From Zhenpiania hominis (GTDB taxonomy: Bacteria > Bacillota > Clostridia > Peptostreptococcales > Anaerovoracaceae), in the NCBI RefSeq assembly GCF_014333425.1, contig NZ_JACRYT010000026.1, positions 1-49,065 on the forward strand: a stretch of 49,065 bases of DNA, given 5' to 3'. This document shows positions 41,638-49,065 of this stretch, piece after piece; the first letter of the stretch is position 1; each line of letters begins with the position of its first letter. The notes beneath the pieces were generated by a model, which was not told the DNA's origin, did no database searches, and saw nothing but the letters and a program-made list of their open reading frames with translations. The translations under genes were made by a program, and so were the position numbers.

Positions 41638-42405
41638 CTACCTGTTCTGGAATTCGGGTTTTCTTTTTTCCAGAAACGCTTTCATTCCTTCTTTCTGATC
41701 CTCTGTGTTAAAAAGTTTCGCCCAGTTTTCCGCCTCAATTTGGATGCCTCGTTTCCAGTCGGGCTCTTCCTGGCCCGCCCGGATCGTCCTCTTTGCTGCC
41801 GCCAGAGCGATCGGCCCTCTGCGGCAAAGCTTTTCCGCCAGTTTCATGGCATCCCGCAGGACTTCTCCATCTTCGGAAATACGGTTTACAAGGCCTATGG
41901 CAGCCGCCTTTTCCGCGGAGATAATATCTCCGGTAAATATCAGCTCTTTTGCCGCGGCCTCTCCAGTCACTCTGGGCACCCGGATCGTTCCTCCCGCGCC
42001 GGGCATGATTCCCAGTGTCACCTCCGGAAATCCCATCTTGGCGCTTTTTTCCGCAATGCGGATATCGGCGGTCATAGCAAGTTCCATCCCGCCTCCCAGG
42101 GCATAGCCCTCAATGGCGGCGATAACCGGAATCGGCAGTTCCTCGATTTTATCGTATGTGGGAGAGAATACAAACGCTTTCGCCGCTTCTTCATCACAGT
42201 CCGCCATATCCTTAATATCCGCTCCCGCCGCGAAGTTTTTCTCACTATGAAGAATCAGACACCGAATTTCCGGATCTTTGCGAACCCGCTCTACAAGAAG
42301 ATCCATCTCGTCTACAAGCTCTCTGCTCAGAGCATTGAGGGCTTCGGGCCGATCCACACTGAGAACCGCAATCGCTCCCTCTTGTTTTAATACTATCTGA
42401 CCCAT
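41638..42405 (-). CDS. crt: enoyl-CoA hydratase (crotonase family)
   Basis: A 255-residue crotonase that hydrates enoyl-CoA to (S)-3-hydroxyacyl-CoA or the reverse. The oxyanion hole is in KNFAAGADIKDM and in the ALGGGMELAMTADIRIA helix; the acid residues lie in FPEVTLGIMPGAGGT. It lies between hbd and the dehydratase alpha gene. Confidence 0.92.
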   Translation of the reverse strand: MGQIVLKQEGAIAVLSVDRPEALNALSRELVDEMDLLVERVRKDPEIRCLILHSEKNFAAGADIKDMADCDEEAAKAFVFSPTYDKIEELPIPVIAAIEGYALGGGMELAMTADIRIAEKSAKMGFPEVTLGIMPGAGGTIRVPRVTGEAAAKELIFTGDIISAEKAAAIGLVNRISEDGEVLRDAMKLAEKLCRRGPIALAAAKRTIRAGQEEPDWKRGIQIEAENWAKLFNTEDQKEGMKAFLEKRKPEFQNR

Positions 42406-42414
42406 TCCAGCCTC

Positions 42415-43272
42415 CTATTTCTTCTCATATTCGTAGAATCCGGCTCCAGTCTTTCTTCCAAGCCTTCCCGAGTCAACCATCCGCTGAATCACCGGGCTCG
42501 GACGGAACCGGTCGCCATAGGCTTCAAAGAGGATCTGATCCACGCTCTGATTCAGATCGTGTCCGGTAATGTCCAGCAGCGCGCAGATTCCCATTGGATG
42601 CCCCAAACCGTATTTACAGATCTTATCAACGTCTTCCGGTGAACATACCCCCTCTTCAATCAGACGGCACGCCTCCAGATAAAAGCAGTGAAACAGGCGG
42701 TTGAGTCCAAAACCAACCACATCCTTTACTCTCACAGGCTCCTTTTCAATATGGGCCAGCAGCTCCGAAACCTTATCCGCGGTTTCCTCTTCTGTCAGAA
42801 GCCCCGGAATCACTTCCACCAGTTTCATAACGCTTGCCGGAGAATTGAAATGGGTGCCGATAAACCGTCCCTTTCGATTCTCTTCCACGGCTGCCGCCAG
42901 CTTTGTAATGGAAATACTGGATGTATTGCTGGCGAAAATGGTACTTTCTTTACAGATTCCATCTAGCTGACGGAAGATCCCCTGTTTAATCTCCAGGTTT
43001 TCTAAAACCGCCTCCACAATAAGGTCACAATCTGCCATAGCCTTTAAATCCGCGGTAGGCGTTACGCGTCCCAGGATTTCCTCTTTTTCTTCTTCTGTGA
43101 TCTTCCCTTTCTTTACATTCTTATCCAGTACCGTTTTTTGTTTTTCTTTTCCTTTCTCCGCGATTTCCAGAGACGTATCGCTCAGAATGGTTTCCATACC
43201 CGCTCTGGCAAAACAGAGGGCGATTTCCGCGCCCATCATTCCCGCGCCTACAACTCCTATTTTCTGAATCAT
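42415..43272 (-). CDS. hbd: 3-hydroxybutyryl-CoA dehydrogenase
   Basis: A 285-residue 3-hydroxyacyl-CoA dehydrogenase with a Rossmann fold (GVVGAGMMGAEIALCFARAG), catalytic His in FIGTHFNSPASVMKLVE and the C-terminal dimer domain (GFGLNRL, GLGHPMGICALLDITG). The ATG at 43272 fits the AGGAAAGG site better than the GTG three codons upstream. It interconverts acetoacetyl-CoA and 3-hydroxybutyryl-CoA, next to crt and the thiolase. Confidence 0.93.
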   Translation of the reverse strand: MIQKIGVVGAGMMGAEIALCFARAGMETILSDTSLEIAEKGKEKQKTVLDKNVKKGKITEEEKEEILGRVTPTADLKAMADCDLIVEAVLENLEIKQGIFRQLDGICKESTIFASNTSSISITKLAAAVEENRKGRFIGTHFNSPASVMKLVEVIPGLLTEEETADKVSELLAHIEKEPVRVKDVVGFGLNRLFHCFYLEACRLIEEGVCSPEDVDKICKYGLGHPMGICALLDITGHDLNQSVDQILFEAYGDRFRPSPVIQRMVDSGRLGRKTGAGFYEYEKK

Positions 43273-43288
43273 GTTTCTCACGCCTTTC

Positions 43289-44488
43289 CTATCTCAGATT
43301 CTCAATTAAAGTGGATATGCCCAGCCCGCCTCCGCAGCAGGAGGAGAACATGCCGTATTTCCCGCCCCGCCGCTCGAGTTCCTTCATGGTAAAAATACAT
43401 ACCCTCGCTCCCGACGCTCCATTGGGATGGCCGAAAGCAATGGCTCCTCCGTTGGGATTCCAGTTTTCCATATCGATTTTCTTTCCGGTCATGTTCTCCA
43501 TCTGCCGAATTACACTCAGGTTCTGGGCGGCAAAGGCTTCGTTGCACTCATATACATCGATATCATCCAGACTAAGTCCTTCTCTCTTCAAGATTTTACA
43601 ATTGGAATAGGCGGGGCCAATTCCCATCAGCTTCGGATCCACGCCCACATCCAGGCCGGTGATCCATTTGGCCATAGGCCGATATCCCAGTTCTTCCGCC
43701 TTTTCCCGACTCATCATCAGTACGAAGGCCGCACCGTCGTTTCTTCCGGAGGCATTTCCCGCGGTAGTCACGCCGCCTTCCATTACCGGACGCAGTTTTG
43801 CCAGGCCTTCCATATTTGTATTTTTTCTTGGATGCTCATCCGCATCAACTATAACGGTCTCGCCCTTTCTGGAATATTTCACTTCCACAGGAAGAATCTC
43901 TTCTTTAAAATATCCCTTTTCAATAGCCGCGGCCGCTCTTGTCTGGGAGCGCAGCGCAAATTCGTCACATGCCTCCCTTGTAATCCCCCACTTTTCCGCC
44001 ATAAGATCGGAAATCTCTATCATAGAAAGATCGTCTTCGTCAGTGGGCGCCAACCGCAAAGGCGCTGCTGACGGCGCAATCCCTTTGTACGGCTCCACTG
44101 CTGTGGAATATTTGTAATAGGTCTGACTGTGGGCTTCCGCGCCGCCGCAGACCGCTGTGTCGATGAGCCCCGCCTGAATCTGCAGGGCCGCGTTGTTGAT
44201 ACAGGCAATGGAAGATCCGCACTGCATTTCGATAAAGGTCGCGGAAGTCTCATAAGGGAGCCCCGCCAGCAAGCTGGCGTATCTGGCAAAATTGTGGGTA
44301 TTCAGATCGCCGGAAGCGCTTCCGGCAAATACCGCGTCCACATTGCCCCGTTCCAGAATCCCTGTTTTTTCACAAAGTCCTTTTATCGTCATTCCCGCAA
44401 GCTGGACAGGGGTATAGGGGCGCAGAGCCCCTCCCATCCGTCCGAAGGCGGTCCGCATTCCATCTATTATTACAACTTCTCTCGCCAT
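43289..44488 (-). CDS. thiolase (acetyl-CoA C-acetyltransferase)
   Basis: A 399-residue thiolase. Active-site residues are Cys in EMQCGSSIACINNA, His in AFGHPNGASGAR and the second Cys in SSCCGGGLG. It cleaves 3-oxoacyl-CoA or condenses two acetyl-CoA. ATG at 44488 chosen, behind GGAGG. With hbd, crt, the acyl-CoA dehydrogenase and Etf it forms the acetoacetyl-CoA to butyryl-CoA set, which can run in either direction. Confidence 0.93.
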   Translation of the reverse strand: MAREVVIIDGMRTAFGRMGGALRPYTPVQLAGMTIKGLCEKTGILERGNVDAVFAGSASGDLNTHNFARYASLLAGLPYETSATFIEMQCGSSIACINNAALQIQAGLIDTAVCGGAEAHSQTYYKYSTAVEPYKGIAPSAAPLRLAPTDEDDLSMIEISDLMAEKWGITREACDEFALRSQTRAAAAIEKGYFKEEILPVEVKYSRKGETVIVDADEHPRKNTNMEGLAKLRPVMEGGVTTAGNASGRNDGAAFVLMMSREKAEELGYRPMAKWITGLDVGVDPKLMGIGPAYSNCKILKREGLSLDDIDVYECNEAFAAQNLSVIRQMENMTGKKIDMENWNPNGGAIAFGHPNGASGARVCIFTMKELERRGGKYGMFSSCCGGGLGISTLIENLR

Positions 44489-44501
44489 TTCATCGCCTCC
44501 A

Positions 44502-45575
44502 TTATACTTCGTCCCACTGAGCAATCAGTTCCGGTATTACCTTTTTCAGATCTCCGCAGATAGCGTAATCGGCCAGCTGCATCATAGGAGCGTCCGGATC
44601 TTTGTTGATGGCTACAATGATGTCTGAGGTCTGCATACCCGCTAAATGCTGGATTGCTCCGGAAATACCGCAGGCAAAATAGATCTTCGGCTTTACGGTT
44701 GTTCCGGTCTGCCCCACCTGATGGCTGGCGTCGATCCACCCGGAATCTACAGCCGCGCGGGATGCTCCCACAACGCCTCCTACTTTATCCGCAAATTCCC
44801 GGATTAATTTAAATCCGTCAGCGTCGCCTAATCCTCTTCCACCGGAGCATATAATCTGCGCGTCTGTAAGAGAAACAAGCTCCTTCGCTTCTTTCACTAC
44901 ATCCATCACTTCTACATGGATCTCTTCTTCCGTCAGGGCGCATTCCAGTTTTATCAGTTCTCCCTTTCTTGCGCTGTCTTTTTCTCTCTTTTCCATAACC
45001 CCCGGCCTTACGGTCGCCATCTGCGGTCTGGTATTCGGCGTAACGATAGTCGCCATCAGGTTTCCCCCGAAGGCGGGTCTGGTCTGCTTTAGACCCTTAT
45101 TTCCGTCTTCCGCGTCCAGTCCCGCGGTACTTGCGGTCGTATAGGTTTGCAGATAATGGATATAATTTCCCGTATTAATATCAAGCCGCGTACAATCCGC
45201 TGTCAGCCCGGTATCCAGCCTTGCCGCGATTCGCGGCGCCAAATCCCTTCCAATATGCGTGGCTCCGAAAATGACAATCTCCGGCTTTTGCTCGCGAATT
45301 GCCTCTGTAATCACTTTCGTATATCCGTCTGTCGTGTAATGGGCCAGCAGCGGATTACGAATCTGGTACACCCGGTCGGCTCCGTAAGCGTAGAGTTCCT
45401 CCACCAGATGGTCGGTTTCATTTCCCACCAGAAGCGCGCATACCTTCGTATCTCCGCCGATCTCCCTTGACAGACGATAACCTTCTCCAATCAGTTCCAG
45501 CGCGACATTCATCAGTTTTCCATCCCGCTGTTCGGTATATACCCATACGTTTTTGTAATCGGAAAAATCCGCCAT
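44502..45575 (-). CDS. etfA: electron transfer flavoprotein, alpha subunit
   Basis: A 357-residue EtfA. The C-terminal FAD domain shows [40 protein letters not shown] and [20 protein letters not shown]. With EtfB it carries electrons for the acyl-CoA dehydrogenase; in Clostridia such complexes often bifurcate electrons from NADH to crotonyl-CoA and ferredoxin. That could also supply the reduced ferredoxin needed by the dehydratase activator. Confidence 0.95.
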   Translation of the reverse strand: MADFSDYKNVWVYTEQRDGKLMNVALELIGEGYRLSREIGGDTKVCALLVGNETDHLVEELYAYGADRVYQIRNPLLAHYTTDGYTKVITEAIREQKPEIVIFGATHIGRDLAPRIAARLDTGLTADCTRLDINTGNYIHYLQTYTTASTAGLDAEDGNKGLKQTRPAFGGNLMATIVTPNTRPQMATVRPGVMEKREKDSARKGELIKLECALTEEEIHVEVMDVVKEAKELVSLTDAQIICSGGRGLGDADGFKLIREFADKVGGVVGASRAAVDSGWIDASHQVGQTGTTVKPKIYFACGISGAIQHLAGMQTSDIIVAINKDPDAPMMQLADYAICGDLKKVIPELIAQWDEV

Positions 45576-45594
45576 TTTTTCTTCCTCCTTGCTG

Positions 45595-46386
45595 TTAAAT
45601 GATGTGTTTCTTTCTCAAATCTTCCAGTAAATTCGCCGCCTGTTCCTTTGGCGTATCTCCCTCTACGGTTATCCCTTTTCCCTTCGGCTTTGGCGTAAAG
45701 GAGCGGAACACATTGGTAGGAGAAGCTTTCAGCCCTACTGTTTCCTTATCCACACCGATGTCGTCCGCGCTCCACACCTTGATATCCGCTTTAGCGGCTT
45801 TTAAAATTCCCGGAACAGACATGTATCTTGGGGTATTCAGTTCTTTAATAGCTGTAAGAACACATGGAAGCTTGACTCTGAGCTTCTCATAACCGTCTTC
45901 CAACGCTCGTTTTACCACTACGCTTCCGTCTTTTTCCAGTGAGAACTCCTTTACATAAGTTACCTGCGGAACCTGTAATTTTTCCGCAATCTGAGGTCCA
46001 ACCTGGGCAGTGTCGCCATCAATCGCCTGCCGTCCGGCAAAAATCAGATCATACGCTCCTATTTTGCGGATTCCCGCTGCCAGGGCATTGGACGTGGCCC
46101 AGGTGTCGGATCCTCCCAAAGCTCGATCGGAAAGCAGGATCGCTTCGTCAGCGCCCATTGCCAGACATTCCTGGAGCATTTCCTTCGCCTGAGGAGGCCC
46201 CATTGTAATAACGATGACTTCCGTATCCGGTATCTCGTCCTTGATCTGCAGCGCCTGTTCCAGCGCGTTGGCGTCATCATTATTTAAGATGCTGGGCACA
46301 CCGTCGCGGACCAGAGTTCCGGTCTCCGGATTAATTGTAATTTCATTGGTATCTGGTACCTGTTTCGCGCATACTATGATTCTCAT
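45595..46386 (-). CDS. etfB: electron transfer flavoprotein, beta subunit
   Basis: A 263-residue EtfB, with IIVCAKQVPDTNEI at the start, the nucleotide site GRQAIDGDTAQVGPQIAE and LPCVLTAIKELNTPRY near the end. Order acyl-CoA dehydrogenase - etfB - etfA is standard for the butyryl-CoA dehydrogenase complex. Confidence 0.95.
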   Translation of the reverse strand: MRIIVCAKQVPDTNEITINPETGTLVRDGVPSILNNDDANALEQALQIKDEIPDTEVIVITMGPPQAKEMLQECLAMGADEAILLSDRALGGSDTWATSNALAAGIRKIGAYDLIFAGRQAIDGDTAQVGPQIAEKLQVPQVTYVKEFSLEKDGSVVVKRALEDGYEKLRVKLPCVLTAIKELNTPRYMSVPGILKAAKADIKVWSADDIGVDKETVGLKASPTNVFRSFTPKPKGKGITVEGDTPKEQAANLLEDLRKKHII

Positions 46387-46400
46387 TTCTGTTTCCTCTC

Positions 46401-47540
46401 CTATTTAAAAATGTCTCCTGAAATAACCATCTTCATAACTTCCGAGGTTCCTTCGTAAATCTCCGTGATTTTCTGATCCCGGTACATCCGTTCTACCGGA
46501 TAATCCTTGATATATCCGTAGCCGCCATGGAACTGTACCGCTTTATCCACTACATAAGAAGCCACTTCCGAGCATTTGAGCTTGGCCTGGGCCGCCTCTA
46601 CCGTACTGGAAAGCCCCCGGTCTCTGCGATTTGCCGCATTGTACAGTACAAACCGAGCCGCGTCGATCTCCGTCTTCATATTTGCCATTTCAAAGGCAAG
46701 AGCCTGGAATTTATTAAGACTTCTCCCGAACTGCTTTCTCTGTTTCATATAGTCTACGGTCTGGTCAAAAGCTCCCTGGGCAAGTCCCAGCGCCTGAGCG
46801 GCAATCCCCAGACGGCCTACATCCAATGAGGACATGGCAACCTTAAACCCTTTGCCAAGAGGTCCCAGAAGATTTTCTTTTGGTACAACGCAGTCTTCAA
46901 AGACCAGTTCCGCCGCGATAGAACCGCGGATTCCCATTTTGTTTTCCTTTTTTCCTCTGGAAAATCCCGGCATTCCCTTTTCTACGATAAAAGAGCTGAT
47001 GCCTTTGTTTCCCTTGCTTTTATCGGTCATGGCCATTACGACATAGACATCGGCGATCCCGCCGCCGGAAATAAAAATTTTACTTCCGTTGAGCAGCCAG
47101 TGATCCCCCATATCTTTGGCAGTTGTCTGCTGCATCGCCGCGTCGGTTCCCGCATTGGGCTCGGTCAGCCCGAAGGCGCCCAGATGTTCGCCGGATAACA
47201 GCTTTGGAAGGTACTTTCTCTTTTGTTCCTCGGTTCCGTAGGTGAAAATCGGCCAGCAGCACAGCGCGTTATGGGTCTGGACGATAACGCCGTGGGAAGC
47301 GCACACCTTAGAAATCTCCTCGACCGCCATAATATAAGTCAGATAATCCGCCCCGGCGCCTCCGTATTCAGCCGGAAACGGCATCCCCATCACTCCTAGT
47401 TTCCCAAGCTTCGCTACGGTTTCATAAGGATAGGCCGCTTCCGCATCCATCTCCTCGGCAATCGGTTCGATTTCGGTTTCGGCAAATTCCTTCAGCATCT
47501 TTTTTACCATTTCCTGTTCTCTTGAATAACTGAATTCCAT
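46401..47540 (-). CDS. acyl-CoA dehydrogenase (butyryl-CoA dehydrogenase type)
   Basis: A 379-residue flavin acyl-CoA dehydrogenase with FGLTEPNAGTDA, the substrate loop RKQFGRSLNKFQALAF and the C-terminal QFHGGYGYIKDYPVERMYRD followed by ITEIYEGTSEV, where the catalytic Glu lies. It interconverts saturated and 2,3-unsaturated acyl-CoA, here most likely butyryl/crotonyl or propionyl/acryloyl. First gene of the CoA operon; a candidate sigma-54 promoter lies about 80 bp upstream. Confidence 0.94.
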   Translation of the reverse strand: MEFSYSREQEMVKKMLKEFAETEIEPIAEEMDAEAAYPYETVAKLGKLGVMGMPFPAEYGGAGADYLTYIMAVEEISKVCASHGVIVQTHNALCCWPIFTYGTEEQKRKYLPKLLSGEHLGAFGLTEPNAGTDAAMQQTTAKDMGDHWLLNGSKIFISGGGIADVYVVMAMTDKSKGNKGISSFIVEKGMPGFSRGKKENKMGIRGSIAAELVFEDCVVPKENLLGPLGKGFKVAMSSLDVGRLGIAAQALGLAQGAFDQTVDYMKQRKQFGRSLNKFQALAFEMANMKTEIDAARFVLYNAANRRDRGLSSTVEAAQAKLKCSEVASYVVDKAVQFHGGYGYIKDYPVERMYRDQKITEIYEGTSEVMKMVISGDIFK

Positions 47541-47615
47541 CTGTATTCCTCCTCACATTTATCCATATTCTTATTTCTTATCTACCCGATCAAAATAATT
47601 GACAACTAAATATAT

Positions 47616-47632
47616 TTCAAAAATTATGCCAA
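47616..47632 (-). promoter_or_regulatory. candidate sigma-54 promoter of the CoA operon
   Basis: Minus strand: TTGGCAT (47626-47632), 5 bp, TTGAA (47616-47620). The -24 half is good, but the -12 half has GA in place of the usual GC. The neighbouring sigma-54 activator gene supports it. No other promoter in the gap looks better. Confidence 0.5.
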
Positions 47633-47764
47633 TTTTATAAAAATTGCATTAATCTTTAGAATCCTTGAATTCCAACACGTTTCGCAGATCTCTGCTTCCC
47701 CGGAGCTTTGATTTTTTTGATGCATAAATTATATTGATGTTTCTGCGCATCACTTTCAGGCAAT

Positions 47765-47806
47765 AAAAAATCCGCGCTGCCGAATCCTCTTCGGTACGCG
47801 GATTTT
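47765..47806 (-). terminator. terminator of the second sigma-54 activator gene
   Basis: AAAATCCGCG (47767-47776) pairs with CGCGGATTTT (47797-47806), with an inner CCGAA/TTCGG stem and a U-run on the minus strand. It lies 45 bp after the activator stop codon, so the activator and the CoA operon are separate transcripts. The rest of the gap 47541-47850 holds the candidate promoter and no gene. Confidence 0.85.
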
Positions 47807-47850
47807 CATACAGATAATACAGAGCAGGCGGAAAACAGCGGAGAGTTCTT

Positions 47851-48966
47851 CTAAAGTCCATATTTCTGAAGCTTTCGAACCACAGTCGATTGGTTTACCT
47901 TTAGTTTTTCCGCAATCGCTCTGGTCGTACTGCAGCTTTCCTTTGTTTTTTGAAAAATCAACTTTTCCAGAGCTTCCGTCGCCTCGCTGAGAGACATATC
48001 TTCACTGTTCTCCATAACAGTATCGATCATTTTTTGCATTGGATTTTTCATCTTCTGCGTTACCCAGGGAAGATCCTCGGTCTGCAGATAATCGTTGTTA
48101 CTTACAATCACCATGTTCTCGATCACGTTTTTCAGCTGACGCACATTTCCGACCCATGGGTATTTTTTTAATTCTTCCATTACTTCATAGGTCAGCAATT
48201 TCTGTTGGTTGTACATTTTATTATATTTATGTAAAAACAGGGACGCCAGAGGAATAATATCATCCACTCGTTTTCGCAAAGCAGGCACTTCGATCTGCAC
48301 TACATTCAATCGGTAATACAGATCCTCACGAAAGGTCCCTTCTTCCACCATCCTGGCCAGATCCCGATTCGTCGCCGCGATGATTCTTACATCAACCGTC
48401 TTTGTCTCCAGAGCTCCTACGCGGCGAACCTCTTTGTTTTCGAGGAAGCGCAGCAGCTTTACCTGAAAATCCAAAGGCGTTTCCCCAATCTCATCGAGAA
48501 AGACGGTCCCACCGTCAGCCGCTTCCAAAAGACCTTCTTTTCCACTCTGCATCGCACCTGTAAAGGCTCCCTTTTCATATCCGAACAATTCCGACTCCAG
48601 CAGATTCGATGGAATCGCGCCGCAGTTCAGCGTAATAAAGGGAGCCTCATTCCTCAGGCTATTACTGTGAATAAATTTTGCCATTTCTTCTTTTCCGACT
48701 CCCGATTCTCCCAAGATCAGAACGGTAGCGTGAAAGTTAGCGACTTTTTCGGCCAGTGTCAGCACATCCTGCATTTCTCTGCTTACCGCGAGAATTGTGT
48801 TTTTTCCTTCCTTTTCATCATTTCCCGCATGGTCGGAAAAACTTTCTAAATACTGCTTTCCCATTTCTCTGGATTGCTGCAGCTCTTCGGTTAGTTCATA
48901 AATCTCTGTGATGTCTCTGGCATTAATAACGATTTTTTTAATATCCCCTGGTATATTGTAATTGAC
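47851..48966 (-). CDS. sigma-54-dependent transcriptional activator, N-terminus disrupted at the window edge
   Basis: An enhancer-binding protein. From the ATG at 48864 it reads 337 residues: AAA+ domain with GESGVGKE, the sigma-54 loop GAFTGA, FLDEIGE and a C-terminal HTH ([18 protein letters not shown]). The frame stays open upstream to 48966 and gives [20 protein letters not shown], the end of a PAS domain with coiled-coil linker, so the real protein is longer. It is then broken by a stop inside a 47-bp exact tandem repeat (48948-49041). Beyond the repeat another frame reads RRLIERKVYLVDD, also PAS-like. The gene is either damaged or misassembled at the edge. It probably controls the CoA operon downstream. 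Confidence 0.85.
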   Translation of the reverse strand, partial: VNYNIPGDIKKIVINARDITEIYELTEELQQSREMGKQYLESFSDHAGNDEKEGKNTILAVSREMQDVLTLAEKVANFHATVLILGESGVGKEEMAKFIHSNSLRNEAPFITLNCGAIPSNLLESELFGYEKGAFTGAMQSGKEGLLEAADGGTVFLDEIGETPLDFQVKLLRFLENKEVRRVGALETKTVDVRIIAATNRDLARMVEEGTFREDLYYRLNVVQIEVPALRKRVDDIIPLASLFLHKYNKMYNQQKLLTYEVMEELKKYPWVGNVRQLKNVIENMVIVSNNDYLQTEDLPWVTQKMKNPMQKMIDTVMENSEDMSLSEATEALEKLIFQKTKESCSTTRAIAEKLKVNQSTVVRKLQKYGL

Positions 48967-49041
48967 TCATTTAGCAAGTCATCTACAAGATACACTGGTA
49001 TATTGTAATTGACTCATTTAGCAAGTCATCTACAAGATACA
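48948..49041. repeat. exact 47-bp tandem duplication at the window end
   Basis: Two identical 47-base units, 48948-48994 and 48995-49041, side by side. 47 is not a multiple of three, so the duplication shifts the frame of the activator gene that crosses it. It lies only 24 bases from the end of the sequence, which is where assembly loops often occur. Confidence 0.9.
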
Positions 49042-49065
49042 CTTTCCTTTCTATCAACCTTCTTC

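Noticed and set aside
47649..47861. 70-residue minus-strand frame after the second activator
   Set aside because: It contains the activator's terminator hairpin and has no ribosome binding site.
1..49065. CRISPR arrays, tRNA or rRNA genes, intact insertion sequences or prophage
   Set aside because: I saw no regularly spaced repeats, no cloverleaf or rRNA sequence and no complete mobile element; only decayed transposase sequence at 35690-36168.

Overview
The window looks like chromosomal DNA of an anaerobic, fermentative Clostridia (Firmicutes) bacterium. The signs are strong AGGAGG-type ribosome binding sites, a B12-dependent ethanolamine microcompartment locus run by a two-component antiterminator (EutVW), a crotonyl/butyryl-CoA operon with electron-transfer flavoprotein, an oxygen-sensitive 2-hydroxyacyl-CoA dehydratase system, two sigma-54 activators, and Clostridia families such as UPF0251/DUF134, YlmH and an FHA-FtsW fusion. 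I cannot name the species.

Layout. 1-1560: on the minus strand, a probable structured non-coding RNA (about 135-558) with its own promoter and terminator, then a NifX-like protein and a UPF0251 regulator behind a consensus promoter with two palindromic operator-like sites. 1900-5200: an FHA-FtsW/RodA protein and a class B penicillin-binding protein (cell-wall synthesis pair). 5270-10180: a sigma-54 regulon made of an aminotransferase unit and a two-dehydrogenase unit, each with a near-consensus -24/-12 promoter and a pair of upstream palindromes 22 bp apart; the activator gene lies next to one pair. 10190-19180: housekeeping and sulfur genes (YlmH, DUF3048, TSCPD, CDF cation exporter, Rrf2 regulator, metY-cysK, GDPD, endonuclease IV, DUF2804). 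19184-22905: ribD-ribE-ribBA-ribH behind an FMN riboswitch followed by two terminators.

23120-35510: one minus-strand ethanolamine cluster, eutV - eutA - eutB - eutC - eutL - eutE - eutM - eutT - pduL - eutN - eutW - transporter - nitrilase-family amidohydrolase. EutBC (repaired by EutA, cofactor from EutT) would split ethanolamine to acetaldehyde and ammonia inside a shell of EutM/L/N. EutE makes acetyl-CoA and PduL makes acetyl phosphate. EutW/EutV would open the eutA terminator through a dual-hairpin ANTAR site that is visible in the leader. No EutH permease is visible in the window; an unfamiliar 11-12 segment transporter and a C-N hydrolase occupy the end of the operon, which suggests an amide or ethanolamide route into the compartment.

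35590-36640: decayed DNA (a transposase remnant and an internally deleted ATPase gene). 36674-47540: one long minus-strand catabolic operon: acyl-CoA dehydrogenase, etfB, etfA, thiolase, hbd, crt, 2-hydroxyacyl-CoA dehydratase alpha and beta, its ATPase activator, a FabZ-like hydratase and a CoA-transferase. 47851-end: a second sigma-54 activator, which runs into a 47-bp exact tandem duplication at the window edge that breaks its frame.

The most interesting items are the unassigned RNA gene, the paired-UAS sigma-54 regulon of unknown substrate, the ethanolamine locus with hydrolase and unknown transporter, and the fusion of 2-hydroxyacyl-CoA dehydratase with butyrate-type beta-oxidation in one operon.
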